In this document: positions 9,407 to 21,718 of the stretch, one piece after another
How the letters are laid out: every line of letters starts with the position of its first letter
How positions within the stretch are numbered: the first letter of the stretch is position 1
From: Limnovirga soli
GTDB lineage: Bacteria; Bacteroidota; Bacteroidia; Chitinophagales; Chitinophagaceae
NCBI RefSeq assembly: GCF_013106755.1
Contig: NZ_WHPF01000022.1
Span: 1-52,765, forward strand
Reading direction: 5' to 3'
DNA: 52,765 nt
Notes under the pieces: model-generated
Told to the model about the DNA's origin: nothing
Database searches by the model: none
The model's input: only the letters and a program-made list of their open reading frames with translations
Translations under genes and position numbers: made by a program

Positions 9407-9799
9407 TTATTTAGAAACAACAGGCACTTTAACACGATCAGCTTCTGCATCAAACATGCTCATTAGGCTACCTGTTGCATGGTCGTCATCCTTCCTGGTT
9501 AAAACCAGGTTTACATCATAACCCTGTGCAGTAAAATAAAGGGTTACCTCGTTGTCTTTTAATTCAACACTCGTAATTTTCGCAATCTCTCCGCCGGTGG
9601 TATCCTGTACTACACCAGCAATAGAATCGTTACGGTTTTCAAGCAAAAAGATCATTTTGGTATCGCCTTGTGGCAAACCCTTAATTAATACACTCCATTT
9701 GCCATTAAAATACTCCGCTCCTGATTTTGATTGTGCTGTGGCTGTAAATGAGATAGCAATAAATAAAATTGCAAAGAAAATTGAACTTAACTTTTTCAT
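9407..9799 (-). CDS. Small secreted protein of unknown function
   Basis: 130 residues with a signal peptide (MKKLSSIFFAILF...TATAQ). The mature part is a single beta-rich domain (FNGKWSVLIKGLPQGDTKMIF, NEVTLYFTAQGYDVNLVLTRK), lipocalin-like in pattern. Similar small proteins in Bacteroidota are annotated as hypothetical. It stands alone, with its own terminator, divergent from the Nudix regulator gene. Confidence 0.75.
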   Translation of the reverse strand: MKKLSSIFFAILFIAISFTATAQSKSGAEYFNGKWSVLIKGLPQGDTKMIFLLENRNDSIAGVVQDTTGGEIAKITSVELKDNEVTLYFTAQGYDVNLVLTRKDDDHATGSLMSMFDAEADRVKVPVVSK

Positions 9800-10114
9800 G
9801 TTTTACCTGATTTTGAATGTTTATGTATTTGTATTAGTGACTCAATTGTATTTAAATAAAAAACTTTATGTCAATTTCCGCAACAATTTTGACCTGAGTT
9901 TAATGAGCAGTTGTATGTTTTATTCAGGCAATTCATCTTATCCCAAATGCTTATAAAAATCCTTCAGGCAAACAAGCGTACAGAAAAATATTTTACGAAT
10001 ATAGTATCTATTGTATCAAAATGATACAATAATGCCTAATTTTATTTTTTTTAAGGAAAAAAGCGCATTCATATACAGAAAGGAAGAGAGAGTTTACAGT
10101 AAATTGCATTTGAA
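9800..10114. other. Divergent promoter region with operator-like palindrome
   Basis: 315 AT-rich bases between divergent genes. The notable element is the perfect palindrome at 10010-10030. Promoters for both genes must lie here, but no exact TAnnTTTG -7 box could be assigned. Confidence 0.5.
10010..10030. promoter_or_regulatory. Perfect 9-3-9 palindrome, candidate operator of the Nudix regulator
   Basis: Arms ATTGTATCA (10010-10018) and TGATACAAT (10022-10030) are perfectly complementary around AAA. It lies about 85 bases before the regulator start with no T tract, so it is not a terminator. A 21-bp palindrome fits a dimeric winged-helix regulator, so autoregulation is inferred. Confidence 0.6.
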
Positions 10115-10876
10115 ATGACTAAGATAGATATCATCAGCGACGCGGCATTAAAAAATGGGATCAGGCAATTTCTGGAAACCGCACCGGATATTTATATGGC
10201 CGGGGTTTCGGTTGACACGGTAATTTTCGGGTTTCATCATGATAAATTAAAAGTATTGCTGCTACGTTTTGGCAATACACCTTATTTTGTTTTGCCCGGA
10301 GGATATATTAAAAAAGAAGAAGACCTGGATGATGCAGCTTTACGCATTTTACAGGAAAGAACCGAATTACAGAATATTTATCTGGAACAGTTTTACACAT
10401 CAGGCAATATAAGTCGCTCAAATGAAAAGGTGGCTGTTGAATTAGCATTTAAGATGATTGGCACTATTCCCAACAGTAATTGGTTTGGGCAACGCTTTGT
10501 TTCAGTTTGCTATTATGCATTGGTTGATGATACCAAAGTAAACCCAGTAACGGAAGCTTTTTTTACGGAGGTGAAATGGTTTGATATCAACAAACTCCCC
10601 AGGGTATTATACGACCATGATAACATCATTCAAAAAGCATTGAAAAGATTACAGGCGGATCTTGACGAAAAATTAGCGGCTTTTAATTTATTGGGTGAAA
10701 CATTTACCATGCTTGAACTACAAAAGCTATATGAAAGTGTTTACCAGAAAAAATTGGTGCGCACCAATTTTCAGCGAAAAATGCTGAGCCTGGGCGTATT
10801 GGAAAGACTGGAAAAACAATATAATGGCAAAAGCCATAAAGCCCCCTATTTATACCGGTTTGCACAAACTGTATAA
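10115..10876 (+). CDS. Nudix-domain transcriptional regulator (NrtR/AraR-like)
   Basis: 253 residues. The N-terminal Nudix fold (about 30-170) carries a degenerate Nudix box, GGYIKKEEDLDDAALRILQE. The Arg-Glu-hydrophobic step reads RIL and the EE pair reads ER, so key metal-binding Glu residues are missing and hydrolase activity is unlikely. The C-terminal 80 residues form the winged helix typical of NrtR-type repressors (GETFTMLELQKLYESVYQKK, RTNFQRKMLSLGVL). Family knowledge: in Bacteroidota one branch of this family (AraR) senses L-arabinose. The GH51 and GH43 genes downstream make a pentose-sensing role plausible. Specificity is inference. Confidence 0.85.
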   Translation: MTKIDIISDAALKNGIRQFLETAPDIYMAGVSVDTVIFGFHHDKLKVLLLRFGNTPYFVLPGGYIKKEEDLDDAALRILQERTELQNIYLEQFYTSGNISRSNEKVAVELAFKMIGTIPNSNWFGQRFVSVCYYALVDDTKVNPVTEAFFTEVKWFDINKLPRVLYDHDNIIQKALKRLQADLDEKLAAFNLLGETFTMLELQKLYESVYQKKLVRTNFQRKMLSLGVLERLEKQYNGKSHKAPYLYRFAQTV

Positions 10877-10964
10877 AAAAATCTGCTGCCTTATACTTGC
10901 ATTTGCTAAAAACGGGTAATATTAAAATGCCCAACAACGCTTGCCGCCCATTGCCCCGAACCAC

Positions 10965-10980
10965 GAAGTGAGTGACACAA
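10965..10980 (+). repeat. Partial palindromic repeat arm (GACACAA type)
   Basis: GAAGTGAGTGACACAA, lacking the GTAC start, between the Nudix regulator and the next gene. Confidence 0.55.
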
Positions 10981-11139
10981 CTGGAGCCTCCTCTGTAGGC
11001 ATAGCTGGTACCCCAAAAATGGCTTTACACAATCATGATGATGTGGGGTTGTTTGAAAATCGTAACTATTGCTTTGAATTTCGTTATATAAAAACCGGTA
11101 AGTAGAATTGCTTTGCAGCTTATATTTTAAATAAGCTTT

Positions 11140-11910
11140 ATGAAGTATTGCATTAAAAAGCACCTGCTGTTGTTGGCCTTTGTAAGTATTGCTTTTTGCT
11201 CCTATTCACAAAACAATGATAGCACCAAAAGTATTACACATATGTCAGGTGCTATAGGTGTAACCAATAATGGCATTTCGATTGTGCCATCCTTTTCATT
11301 GGATAAGCCTGCTGTACAGTTCAATGCTTCGGTGGGTAAAAAACGACTTAGTTTTGATCCGGATATTCGGTTTTCACTTGCCGGCAAACCATGGTCGATG
11401 CTTTTTTGGGGCCGTTATAAAGTAGTTACAGGCAGTAAATTTAATATGAATGTGGGTGCCCATTTAGGACTCAATTTTAAAACTTCGCCCCTGGCGATTA
11501 ACGGAGATACCAGCACTACTACTGTTACCAGAAGGTATTTGGCCAGCGAAATTTTCCCCAGGTATTCCATAACAAAAAATATTAGTGTGGGTGTTTATTA
11601 TCTGTACTCTCATGGGTTAGACGCAGGTACCATAGGCAACACACATTTTGTTACCCTGAATACCAATTTTTCGCATATTAAAATAAATGATCAATATTTT
11701 TTGAGGTTTAACCCGCAACTATATTATTTACAACTGGATGCACAGGCGGGTGTTTATTTTACATCTACCCTTACGGCCGGCAAAAAGAATTGTCCGTTTA
11801 CGGTTTCTTCTACTATTAATAAAATTATTCACACCACCATCCCAGGGAAAAATTTTGTATGGAATGCCAGCCTGACTTATGCGTTTAATAATAATTATGT
11901 GAAACAATAG
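11140..11910 (+). CDS. Predicted outer-membrane or secreted beta-rich protein
   Basis: 256 residues with a signal peptide (MKYCIKKHLLLLAFVSIAF...YSQ). Alternating beta strands with aromatic ends throughout (WSMLFWGRYKVV, ISVGVYYLYSHG, FVWNASLTYAF) suggest a small beta-barrel. No named family recognised. The AraC-family gene begins 9 bases after its stop, so the two probably share a transcript. Confidence 0.75.
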   Translation: MKYCIKKHLLLLAFVSIAFCSYSQNNDSTKSITHMSGAIGVTNNGISIVPSFSLDKPAVQFNASVGKKRLSFDPDIRFSLAGKPWSMLFWGRYKVVTGSKFNMNVGAHLGLNFKTSPLAINGDTSTTTVTRRYLASEIFPRYSITKNISVGVYYLYSHGLDAGTIGNTHFVTLNTNFSHIKINDQYFLRFNPQLYYLQLDAQAGVYFTSTLTAGKKNCPFTVSSTINKIIHTTIPGKNFVWNASLTYAFNNNYVKQ

Positions 11911-11918
11911 CTTGTCTC

Positions 11919-12842
11919 ATGAAATCAGTAAGTTTGTGGGAGATGAGAACGATTGAAACCATAGAAGAATTTTACAAAAACAAATTCGATTGGATCCCCG
12001 AAAATATCAAAAACGATATCGGGCATTTCAATGTGTTTCACCATGAAATACTGGAGCCCGGCAAACCCAGGATACTGCCCTATAAAAGAAGGGATTTTTA
12101 TAAGATTATGCTGGTAGAGGGTGATATTACTATCAACTATGCCGATCAGGTGGTAGCAGTAAAAAAGCAGGCACTCTATTTTTCTAATCCGCAAATACCC
12201 TATAACTGCGAACAGATAGAAAAAATAAAAACTGGGGTTTATTGCATTTTTAATCAACATTTCTTCCATCAGTTTGGCGATTTAAATCAGTACGCCGTTT
12301 TTCAACCCGCCGGCAACCATGTGTTTGAATTAACCGATGCACAAGCCAAACAGGTGATTGTGATTTATAAAAAGATGTTTGAAGAAATTAAATCGGATTA
12401 TGTTCACAAATACGATGTGTTGCGTAACCTGGTATTTGAACTGCTGCATTTTGCCCTAAAAATGCAACCAACCATACAAACCAGCAAACAGCAAACCAGT
12501 GCTTCGCAACGGATATCTACCCTATTTATGGAATTATTGGAACGGCAGTTTCCCATTGATGAAAACCATACTTCGGTTTGCCTCCGTTCTGCATCCGATT
12601 TTGCCCGCCAGTTGAATGTACATGTAAACCACCTGAACCGGGCGGTAAAAGAAATTTCTGCCAAAACTACTTCTCAGGTAATAGCGGAGCGGATACTGCA
12701 GGAATCGAAAGTGCTGCTAAAGCATAGCACCTGGTCAGTATCAGAAATTGCCTATGCGCTGGGTTTTAACGAACTCACCCATTTTAATAATTTCTTTAAA
12801 AAGCATGTAGCATTAAGCCCGCTTAAATTCAGGAACCTATAA
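11919..12842 (+). CDS. AraC-family transcriptional regulator
   Basis: 307 residues: an N-terminal cupin-like sensor (about 50-140, with RDFYKIMLVEGDITINYADQ) and a C-terminal double helix-turn-helix (about 210-307, with SVSEIAYALGFNELTHFNNFFKKH and a final LSPLKFR). The start could instead be the ATG at 11943. It lies just upstream of the GH95-GH43 run. It may control those genes or the preceding membrane protein; no operator was identified. Confidence 0.88.
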   Translation: MKSVSLWEMRTIETIEEFYKNKFDWIPENIKNDIGHFNVFHHEILEPGKPRILPYKRRDFYKIMLVEGDITINYADQVVAVKKQALYFSNPQIPYNCEQIEKIKTGVYCIFNQHFFHQFGDLNQYAVFQPAGNHVFELTDAQAKQVIVIYKKMFEEIKSDYVHKYDVLRNLVFELLHFALKMQPTIQTSKQQTSASQRISTLFMELLERQFPIDENHTSVCLRSASDFARQLNVHVNHLNRAVKEISAKTTSQVIAERILQESKVLLKHSTWSVSEIAYALGFNELTHFNNFFKKHVALSPLKFRNL

Positions 12843-13057
12843 ATTGAACCAGTACCTTTCGGTTTACCAAAACCTACATCTTTCACATATAAAAACACCT
12901 CGCCTTCCCGGGTATGATGCGCTTCTTCCTAATTAACATTTAGACCAATAGCTATCCCTGTACCCAAACATCCACCTGCCCTTTACCAGTAAAAAATAAA
13001 TGGCGCATGAAATAATTGTAAATAAAACACTTATTTTTAGCATCATAATTTTTAACG

Positions 13058-15517
13058 ATGAAAAAAGGTATACTGGCCTTTATACTTTTGCCGGCACTTA
13101 TTTGCCATGCCCAAACAAAACAAGCACTAAAACTTTGGTACAATACTCCCGCAGGTGCTACCTGGGAAAATGCTTTACCTATTGGCAATGGCCGGTTGGG
13201 TGCCATGTTGTATGGCAATGTAGATACAGAAACTATTCAGTTGAATGAACACACCCTTTGGAGCGGAAGCCCCAACCGGAATGACAATCCTTTTACAAAA
13301 GATTCACTGGCCATTATACGAAAACTCATATTTGATGGTAAGCAAAAAGAAGCAGAGCAAATGGCTAACCGGGTAATACTGAGCCAACAATCTCATGGGC
13401 AAATGTTTGAACCAGCCGGTGAGCTGCACCTGGTATTTGATGGCCATACCCATTATAGCGATTATTACCGCGAACTGGATATTGACAGGGCCATCACAAA
13501 AACGACTTACACCATTGGAGATATCAGTTATACCCGTGAAACCCTGGCCTCCTTGCCAGATGGGGTAATTGTGATGCACTTAACTGCCAGTAAACCGGGC
13601 AGTATTTCCTTTACTGCATTGTACACTTCCCCACAACCTAAGGTAACCGTAAACACAACCGCTGCACAACAACTCAATTTTTCCGGCACCACCATCGATC
13701 ATGAAGGCGTAAAAGGCCTGTTGAAATACAAAGGCATTGTACAGTTTAAAACGGCGGGTGGCAGTATATCTTATACAGATACCTCGGTATTGGTAAAGCA
13801 GGCAAATGAGGTTACCATCTATATTTCTATTGCCACCAATTTTAATACTTACAACGACATCAGTGGCAATGAAAATGAACGGGCAGCCAGCTTATTAGCC
13901 AAAGCGGTAAACAAATCATTTGCTGCCATTCAGCAGGCACATGTGGCGGCATACCAGCAATATTTCCATCGGGTAAAGCTGGATCTTGGAATGGCCACAT
14001 CAAATAATATTCCTACAGACCAGCAATTGAAAAATTTTACCAGTACCAACGATCCACACCTGGTTACACTCTATTATCAGTATGGGCGTTATTTGTTAAT
14101 CTCTTCCTCTCAACCGGGCGGGCAACCCGCCAACCTACAGGGCATATGGAATAATAAGCTATATCCGCCATGGGATAGCAAATACACCATCAATATCAAT
14201 GCAGAAATGAATTACTGGCCCGCCGAAAAAACAAATCTTCCCGAACTGCATCAGCCCTTTCTGAAACTGGTGGAAGAAATGGCAGTTACCGGACAGGCAA
14301 CAGCAAAAAACATGTATGGTACCAGGGGCTGGATGGCCCACCACAACACCGATATTTGGCGTACCACAGGCGCTGTGGATGGCGCATTCTGGGGTATATG
14401 GTTGAATGGCGGCGGGTGGACAAGCCAGCATCTTTGGGAACATTATTTATACAATGGCAATCAATCCTACTTAGCATCCGTATATCCGGCACTTAAGGGT
14501 GCAGCCTTTTTTTATGCGGACTTTTTGATAGAGCACCCCACCTGGCACTGGCTGGTTTTATGCCCTGATATGTCGCCGGAAAATGCACCTGCTGCCCACG
14601 ACGGTTCCTCTTTGGATGCGGGTGTTACCATGAGCAACCAGATTGTGTTTGATGTATTCTCCAACGTAATTCAAGCCGCCCAAATTTTACATAAAGATGC
14701 TGCCTTTATTGATACCTTAAAACAATTACGCAGTCGACTGGCGCCCATGCATATTGGTCAATACGGGCAATTACAGGAGTGGCTGGATGATATAGACGAC
14801 CCCAATGATCATCACCGCCATATATCCCATCTGTATGGCTTATTTCCATCCAACCAAATATCGCCCTACCGCACACCCGAATTATATAGTGCTGCCAAAA
14901 ACACTTTATTACAGCGTGGTGATGTATCAACCGGTTGGAGCATGGGATGGAAAGTAAACTGGTGGGCAAAAATGCTGGATGGCAACCATGCCTACAAACT
15001 CATCCAAAACCAGCTTACGCCAGTAGGTACCAATGAAGGCGGCGGTGGCACCTACAATAATTTATTTGATGCCCATGCGCCCTTTCAAATAGATGGCAAT
15101 TTTGGTTGCACTTCGGGTATTACCGAAATGCTGTTGCAAAGCAGCGATGGCACACTGGACCTGTTGCCTGCCTTGCCCGATGTATGGAAAAATGGTAGTA
15201 TTAGCGGTTTACGTGCCAGAGGTGGTTTTGAAATTGTACATCTGGAATGGAAAAATGGCAGTCTGGTAAAAGCCATCATCAAATCTACACTGGGTGGCAA
15301 TCTGCGGTTGCGGGTGCCCAACCTAATAAAGCTGAACAATGGAATTGCATTACACAAAGCAGTGGGAGAAAATGCCAATAGTTTTTATCAGGTAGAAAAA
15401 ATACCTGCACCTATTATTTCAGCCAAAGCCAACATTCAGCAGCCGGAATTGAGTAACACATTTGTGTATGATATAGCCACAGCACCAGGAAAAATATACA
15501 CGTTTACAGCACAATAG
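13058..15517 (+). CDS. Secreted GH95 alpha-L-fucosidase-type hydrolase
   Basis: 819 residues with signal peptide [21 protein letters not shown]95 family landmarks: N-terminal [26 protein letters not shown] sequence, [27 protein letters not shown] in the (alpha/alpha)6 barrel, [16 protein letters not shown], and [16 protein letters not shown] followed by a C-terminal beta domain. Family knowledge: inverting alpha-1,2-L-fucosidases, with some alpha-L-galactosidases, acting on xyloglucan and other fucosylated glycans. It opens a plus-strand series of six exported carbohydrate-active enzymes. Confidence 0.93.
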   Translation: MKKGILAFILLPALICHAQTKQALKLWYNTPAGATWENALPIGNGRLGAMLYGNVDTETIQLNEHTLWSGSPNRNDNPFTKDSLAIIRKLIFDGKQKEAEQMANRVILSQQSHGQMFEPAGELHLVFDGHTHYSDYYRELDIDRAITKTTYTIGDISYTRETLASLPDGVIVMHLTASKPGSISFTALYTSPQPKVTVNTTAAQQLNFSGTTIDHEGVKGLLKYKGIVQFKTAGGSISYTDTSVLVKQANEVTIYISIATNFNTYNDISGNENERAASLLAKAVNKSFAAIQQAHVAAYQQYFHRVKLDLGMATSNNIPTDQQLKNFTSTNDPHLVTLYYQYGRYLLISSSQPGGQPANLQGIWNNKLYPPWDSKYTININAEMNYWPAEKTNLPELHQPFLKLVEEMAVTGQATAKNMYGTRGWMAHHNTDIWRTTGAVDGAFWGIWLNGGGWTSQHLWEHYLYNGNQSYLASVYPALKGAAFFYADFLIEHPTWHWLVLCPDMSPENAPAAHDGSSLDAGVTMSNQIVFDVFSNVIQAAQILHKDAAFIDTLKQLRSRLAPMHIGQYGQLQEWLDDIDDPNDHHRHISHLYGLFPSNQISPYRTPELYSAAKNTLLQRGDVSTGWSMGWKVNWWAKMLDGNHAYKLIQNQLTPVGTNEGGGGTYNNLFDAHAPFQIDGNFGCTSGITEMLLQSSDGTLDLLPALPDVWKNGSISGLRARGGFEIVHLEWKNGSLVKAIIKSTLGGNLRLRVPNLIKLNNGIALHKAVGENANSFYQVEKIPAPIISAKANIQQPELSNTFVYDIATAPGKIYTFTAQ

Positions 15518-15559
15518 TTTTAATGATTGCCTAAGCATGGGTACTGCTATCATCGTTCC

Positions 15560-15621
15560 TTGTGTCACTCACTTGTACGCCTTGTTCAATAGGGAGCTAA
15601 ACGTACAAGAGTGCGACGCAA
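15560..15621. repeat. Full palindromic repeat element
   Basis: Left arm TTGTGTCACTCACTTGTAC (15560-15578) and right arm GTACAAGAGTGCGACGCAA (15603-15621), 62 bp overall, between the GH95 and CE1-type genes. A diverged version of the tail seen at 4194 and 6523 follows. Confidence 0.88.
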
Positions 15622-15662
15622 GGATGCTTAATAAAAGTGCTATTGCCGGGTTCATACAATAA

Positions 15663-17603
<1,941 letters not shown>

Positions 17604-17732
17604 TTGTAATTAGCCCTACAACCAGCAAGGCAAAGTTTACTGCAGCTTATGAACAAGCAAAATGTACCAGTCAGCAGAAAATATTGATGAATAGTAACAT
17701 AATAAAGAGGATCACCATTTAAATTTTTATTG

Positions 17733-19853
17733 ATGCAAAAGAAATTTATGAAAAAAATGTTGGGAGTTGTGGGATTTATGGGTTGTGCGGTTTTAAGTGG
17801 GTACGCCCAGCAAACAACACTTACACTGGATATAAACAAACCCGGCGCTGATGTTAGCCCAATGTTATATGGATTAATGACTGAAGAAATTAACCATTCT
17901 TATGATGGTGGTTTATACGCTGAGCTTATCCGCAACCGTATTTTTAAAGACAATAAAAAAATACCGGATGGATGGAGCCTGGTAAAAGATAATGCAGCTG
18001 ATACTGCCAACATAAAACTGATGGCCACCTCTGAGGAATATGTTCCTTATGATGAAAGAAAGCATGCCATTAACGGCTCACTTACTACCTGCCTTAGACT
18101 AACTGTTGAAAAAGCTTCAGGCAGGGTTGGTATTGCCAATGAAGGTTATTGGGGAATACCCGTAACACCAGCTACTGCATACAAAGCATCATTCTATTTA
18201 AAAGGTACGGAGCGCAGCGAACCATTTCGCTGGCCCTGGGAACCCAAACCTAACACTCCGCCACTTGCCGATATTCCGAATAACACACCCGGACCAATTA
18301 CTGTTTCAATCGAAAGCAAGGATGGGAAAACGGTATATGCATCGGGCACCATCCAACTTGAAAAAAGTATGTATTGGAAAAAGTATGAATTAACGTTAAC
18401 AACAGCCGGTAATATACAGCCCACAAAAGATGCCCGTTTTGTTATTTCGACTGACCGCACCGGCTTGTATTACTTTAATCTTGTTTCCTTATTTCCGCCA
18501 ACCTTTAACAATCGGGAAAATGGCAACAGGCAGGACCTGATGCAGATGCTGGTTGATATGAAGCCAAAATTCCTGCGTTTCCCTGGCGGTAATTATTTAG
18601 AAGGGCCATTGATCACAGATGCCTTTCCCTGGAAAACAACTTTGGGGATGTTGGAAAACAGGCCTGGGCACAATGGCTCATGGGGCTACCGCGCTTCTGA
18701 TGGAATGGGCTTGCTTGAGTTTTTGGAATGGTGTGAGGATATGGGTGCTGAACCGTTATTAGGTTTATATGCAGGTTATTCTTTACAAGGCGATCATGTG
18801 GATTCGGGTCCATTATTAAAGACATATATTGATGATGCCCTGGACGAGATTGAATATGTTACCGGTGATGCCAATACTTACTGGGGCGCCAAACGTATTG
18901 CTGACGGGCATCCTGCACCCTTTAAACTTACCTATGTGGAAATTGGCAATGAAGACTGGTTCGACAGAAGCAACAGCTACGACGGCAGGTTTAAACAATT
19001 CAGGGAAGCCATTGAGGCAAAGTATCCAAACCTAATCTGTATTTCTACCATACCGGCAACACAATACCCTTCTATGAGCGTGAAAGGTAAAGAAGCGGCA
19101 GTAGTAGATGAACATTATTACCGCAACGCCTGGGATATGTGGGAGAACGCATCGCAGTATGATACCTATGACAGAAAGGGCCCTAAAATTTTTGTGGGTG
19201 AATGGGCAACCCGCGAAGGCATACCAACAACAAATTTGAATGCTGCATTTGGAGATGCAGCCTGGATGACGGGCATGGAGCGAAATTCAGACTTAATTAT
19301 CATGTCCTGTTATGCTCCCTTGTTTGTAAACGTTAGTAAAGATTCAGCAACGGGCACAAGGGCCTGGCAGTGGGATTCTGACCTGATTGGTTATGATGCG
19401 CTAAACAGTTATGGTTCCCCTTCTTATTACGTGCAAAAATTATTTAATCTATATCTTGGCAATAAAATTGTGCCGGCTACATTTGAAAACGTGCCGCTTC
19501 AAAACAAGCCACTTTCCAAAACTGATAGTGCAGAAGGTAAAAAACCTGTCTCTGCTCCCACCCTGTTTTATTCGGCCACAAGAAATGATGCAACCGGAAT
19601 TATTTATTTAAAAATAGTAAATGCATCAGCTAAAAAACAAAACATAAAAATCAATCTTAAATGTGTTGCTACCATTGAGCCGGAAGCAACAATGATTGTA
19701 ATAAAAGGGAATCAACCCGATGATACAAATACCATCATGAACCGCGAAAATATACTTCCGGTAACTTCAACCATAAAAGGTATTAAAACATCTTTTACAA
19801 AAACAATCGATCCATATTCGGTTAACATTATTGAGTTAAAAACAGGTAAATAA
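17733..19853 (+). CDS. Secreted GH51 alpha-L-arabinofuranosidase
   Basis: 706 residues from the ATG at 17733; a second ATG at 17748 (MKKMLGVVG) gives a tidier signal peptide ending in GYAQ. A CBM4/9-like beta-sandwich is inserted early (about 90-240). The TIM barrel follows, with acid/base Glu407 in EIGNEDWF and nucleophile Glu490 in FVGEWATREG, both at expected GH51 positions, then a C-terminal beta domain. It releases arabinofuranose from arabinoxylan or arabinan. This makes arabinose, the likely signal for the Nudix regulator upstream (inference). Confidence 0.93.
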   Translation: MQKKFMKKMLGVVGFMGCAVLSGYAQQTTLTLDINKPGADVSPMLYGLMTEEINHSYDGGLYAELIRNRIFKDNKKIPDGWSLVKDNAADTANIKLMATSEEYVPYDERKHAINGSLTTCLRLTVEKASGRVGIANEGYWGIPVTPATAYKASFYLKGTERSEPFRWPWEPKPNTPPLADIPNNTPGPITVSIESKDGKTVYASGTIQLEKSMYWKKYELTLTTAGNIQPTKDARFVISTDRTGLYYFNLVSLFPPTFNNRENGNRQDLMQMLVDMKPKFLRFPGGNYLEGPLITDAFPWKTTLGMLENRPGHNGSWGYRASDGMGLLEFLEWCEDMGAEPLLGLYAGYSLQGDHVDSGPLLKTYIDDALDEIEYVTGDANTYWGAKRIADGHPAPFKLTYVEIGNEDWFDRSNSYDGRFKQFREAIEAKYPNLICISTIPATQYPSMSVKGKEAAVVDEHYYRNAWDMWENASQYDTYDRKGPKIFVGEWATREGIPTTNLNAAFGDAAWMTGMERNSDLIIMSCYAPLFVNVSKDSATGTRAWQWDSDLIGYDALNSYGSPSYYVQKLFNLYLGNKIVPATFENVPLQNKPLSKTDSAEGKKPVSAPTLFYSATRNDATGIIYLKIVNASAKKQNIKINLKCVATIEPEATMIVIKGNQPDDTNTIMNRENILPVTSTIKGIKTSFTKTIDPYSVNIIELKTGK

Positions 19854-19923
19854 AATGGAGGACGAAAAACATCTTGTTTTATTTCAATCATCGCATAGCA
19901 GCTTTTACTTAATACTTCCACTC

Positions 19924-21567
19924 ATGAAAAAGCATATCATTTTTATTTTGTTACTGCTGCCAATAAGCATGTTGGCACAAACGGGTTATTTGGTTACCAT
20001 CAATTCAACAAAGGAACCTGTTGCTGCCGGAAAATTTGAGCCTAGCTGGCAATCATTATCACAATACAAAATACCCGAATGGTTTGCGAATGCAAAATTT
20101 GGTATTTGGGCACACTGGGGGCCACAGTGCCAGCCTGGACAAGGCGATTGGTATGCCCGTTGGATGTATGAGCCCGGAAGCAGACAATATAAATGGCAAA
20201 CTGAACATTATGGGCATCCTTCGGTGGCCGGTTTTAAGGAAGTCATCAACAGCTGGAAAGCTGAAAACTGGAATCCTGAAAAATTAGTAGCCTTGTATAA
20301 GCGTGCCGGAGCACAATATTTTTTTGCGATGGCAAACCATCATGATAATGTGGATATGTGGGACAGCAAATACCAGGAATGGAATACAGTAAATGTTGGT
20401 CCGCATAAAGATATTCTTACAGGCTGGGCCAATGCAGCTAAAGCAAACAACCTGCCATTTGGACTAAGTGTGCATGCAGCACATGCATGGACATGGTACG
20501 AAACCGCACAGCATGCCGATACCTCAGGTAATTTAAAGGGAGTATCTTATGATGGAAAACTCACCAAAGCTGATGGCAAAGGCCAATGGTGGGAAGGGAT
20601 AGATATTCAGGAACTATATGCCCAAAATCATCCCTTAAGCAGTAACAGCAATAATATTTATGCCATTCATAGTCAATGGGATTGGACCAATGGGGCATCT
20701 ATTCCATCTCAGGAATATTGTGACAAATTCTATAACCGTACTATTGACCTTATTAATCAGTTTCATCCAGACTTATTATATTTTGATGATACCGGACTTC
20801 CATTGTATCCCATCAGCGATGCGGGTTTAAAAATTGCGGCGCATTATTATAACAGTAATATGGCTTTACATAACGGCAATCTGGAAGCGGTGCTTTTTGG
20901 TAAAATACTTACTGATGCGCAAAAAAAATGTATGGTTTGGGATGTAGAAAGAGGTGCCCCGGATCAAATTCAGCCAGACCATTGGCAAACCTGTTCCTGT
21001 ATTGGCGACTGGCATTATAATACCGCTATTTATGAAAACAACTCGTACAAATCTGCAAAAAGTGTAATACACCAGCTGATAGATGTTGTAAGTAAAAACG
21101 GTAACCTGCTTTTAAATATACCCGTAAAAGGCGATGGCACTATTGATGATAAAGAAATAAAAATACTGGAAGAAATTGCCACATGGATGGAAATTAACAA
21201 AGAAAGTATTTTCAATACCCATCCATGGAAAATATTTGGAGAAGGCCCGTCTGCTGAGGCGGCTAACCCTATCAATGCACAGGGTTTTAATGAAGGCAAA
21301 ACAAAATACACATCAAAAGATATTCGCTTTAACCAGCAAGGCAATGTATTATATGTCACAATTATGGGGCTACCCGATGCAGACATCATCATAAAAAGCC
21401 TTGGCAAAACTGTCATGCAAAACCGCATCCTCTCAATTGAAATGTTAGGTAGTAATGCCCCTATCAAATGGGAACAAACCACATCGGGTTTGCACATTAA
21501 AAAACCTGCAGGTGCAGCCAATCCTATTGCTACTGTGTTCAAAATCAAAATGAGTAAAACCTTGTAA
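19924..21567 (+). CDS. Secreted GH29 alpha-L-fucosidase
   Basis: About 547 residues from the ATG at 19924, which begins the signal peptide MKKHIIFILLLLPISMLAQ; reading from 19855 would add an unlikely leader. GH29 landmarks: WFANAKFGIWAHWGPQC, YFFAMANHHDNVDMWDS, and nucleophile candidate Asp288 in LLYFDD. A C-terminal beta domain ends the protein. It differs clearly from the second GH29 gene downstream, so they probably act on different linkages. Confidence 0.92.
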   Translation: MKKHIIFILLLLPISMLAQTGYLVTINSTKEPVAAGKFEPSWQSLSQYKIPEWFANAKFGIWAHWGPQCQPGQGDWYARWMYEPGSRQYKWQTEHYGHPSVAGFKEVINSWKAENWNPEKLVALYKRAGAQYFFAMANHHDNVDMWDSKYQEWNTVNVGPHKDILTGWANAAKANNLPFGLSVHAAHAWTWYETAQHADTSGNLKGVSYDGKLTKADGKGQWWEGIDIQELYAQNHPLSSNSNNIYAIHSQWDWTNGASIPSQEYCDKFYNRTIDLINQFHPDLLYFDDTGLPLYPISDAGLKIAAHYYNSNMALHNGNLEAVLFGKILTDAQKKCMVWDVERGAPDQIQPDHWQTCSCIGDWHYNTAIYENNSYKSAKSVIHQLIDVVSKNGNLLLNIPVKGDGTIDDKEIKILEEIATWMEINKESIFNTHPWKIFGEGPSAEAANPINAQGFNEGKTKYTSKDIRFNQQGNVLYVTIMGLPDADIIIKSLGKTVMQNRILSIEMLGSNAPIKWEQTTSGLHIKKPAGAANPIATVFKIKMSKTL

Positions 21568-21718
21568 GTGTTTCTACCATCAGGTAGTATATAACTAAAG
21601 AGCTATTGCGTTACAATAAACGAATACAGGGCTTATTTGCGGCTAAAGCAATTCTTGCATATATATTGTTTTGCAGGCCTAAATACCATCGTTGATATAA
21701 TTGTTTTAAACCAAGCAG

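Noticed and set aside
10010-10030. Palindrome as a transcription terminator
   Set aside because: It lies upstream of a gene, has AT-rich arms with a 3-base centre, and lacks a T tract on either side.
14159-14492. Open frames antisense to the GH95 gene
   Set aside because: Shadow frames of a well-supported gene, without start context or recognisable domains; the same applies to the antisense frames in the other glycosidase genes.
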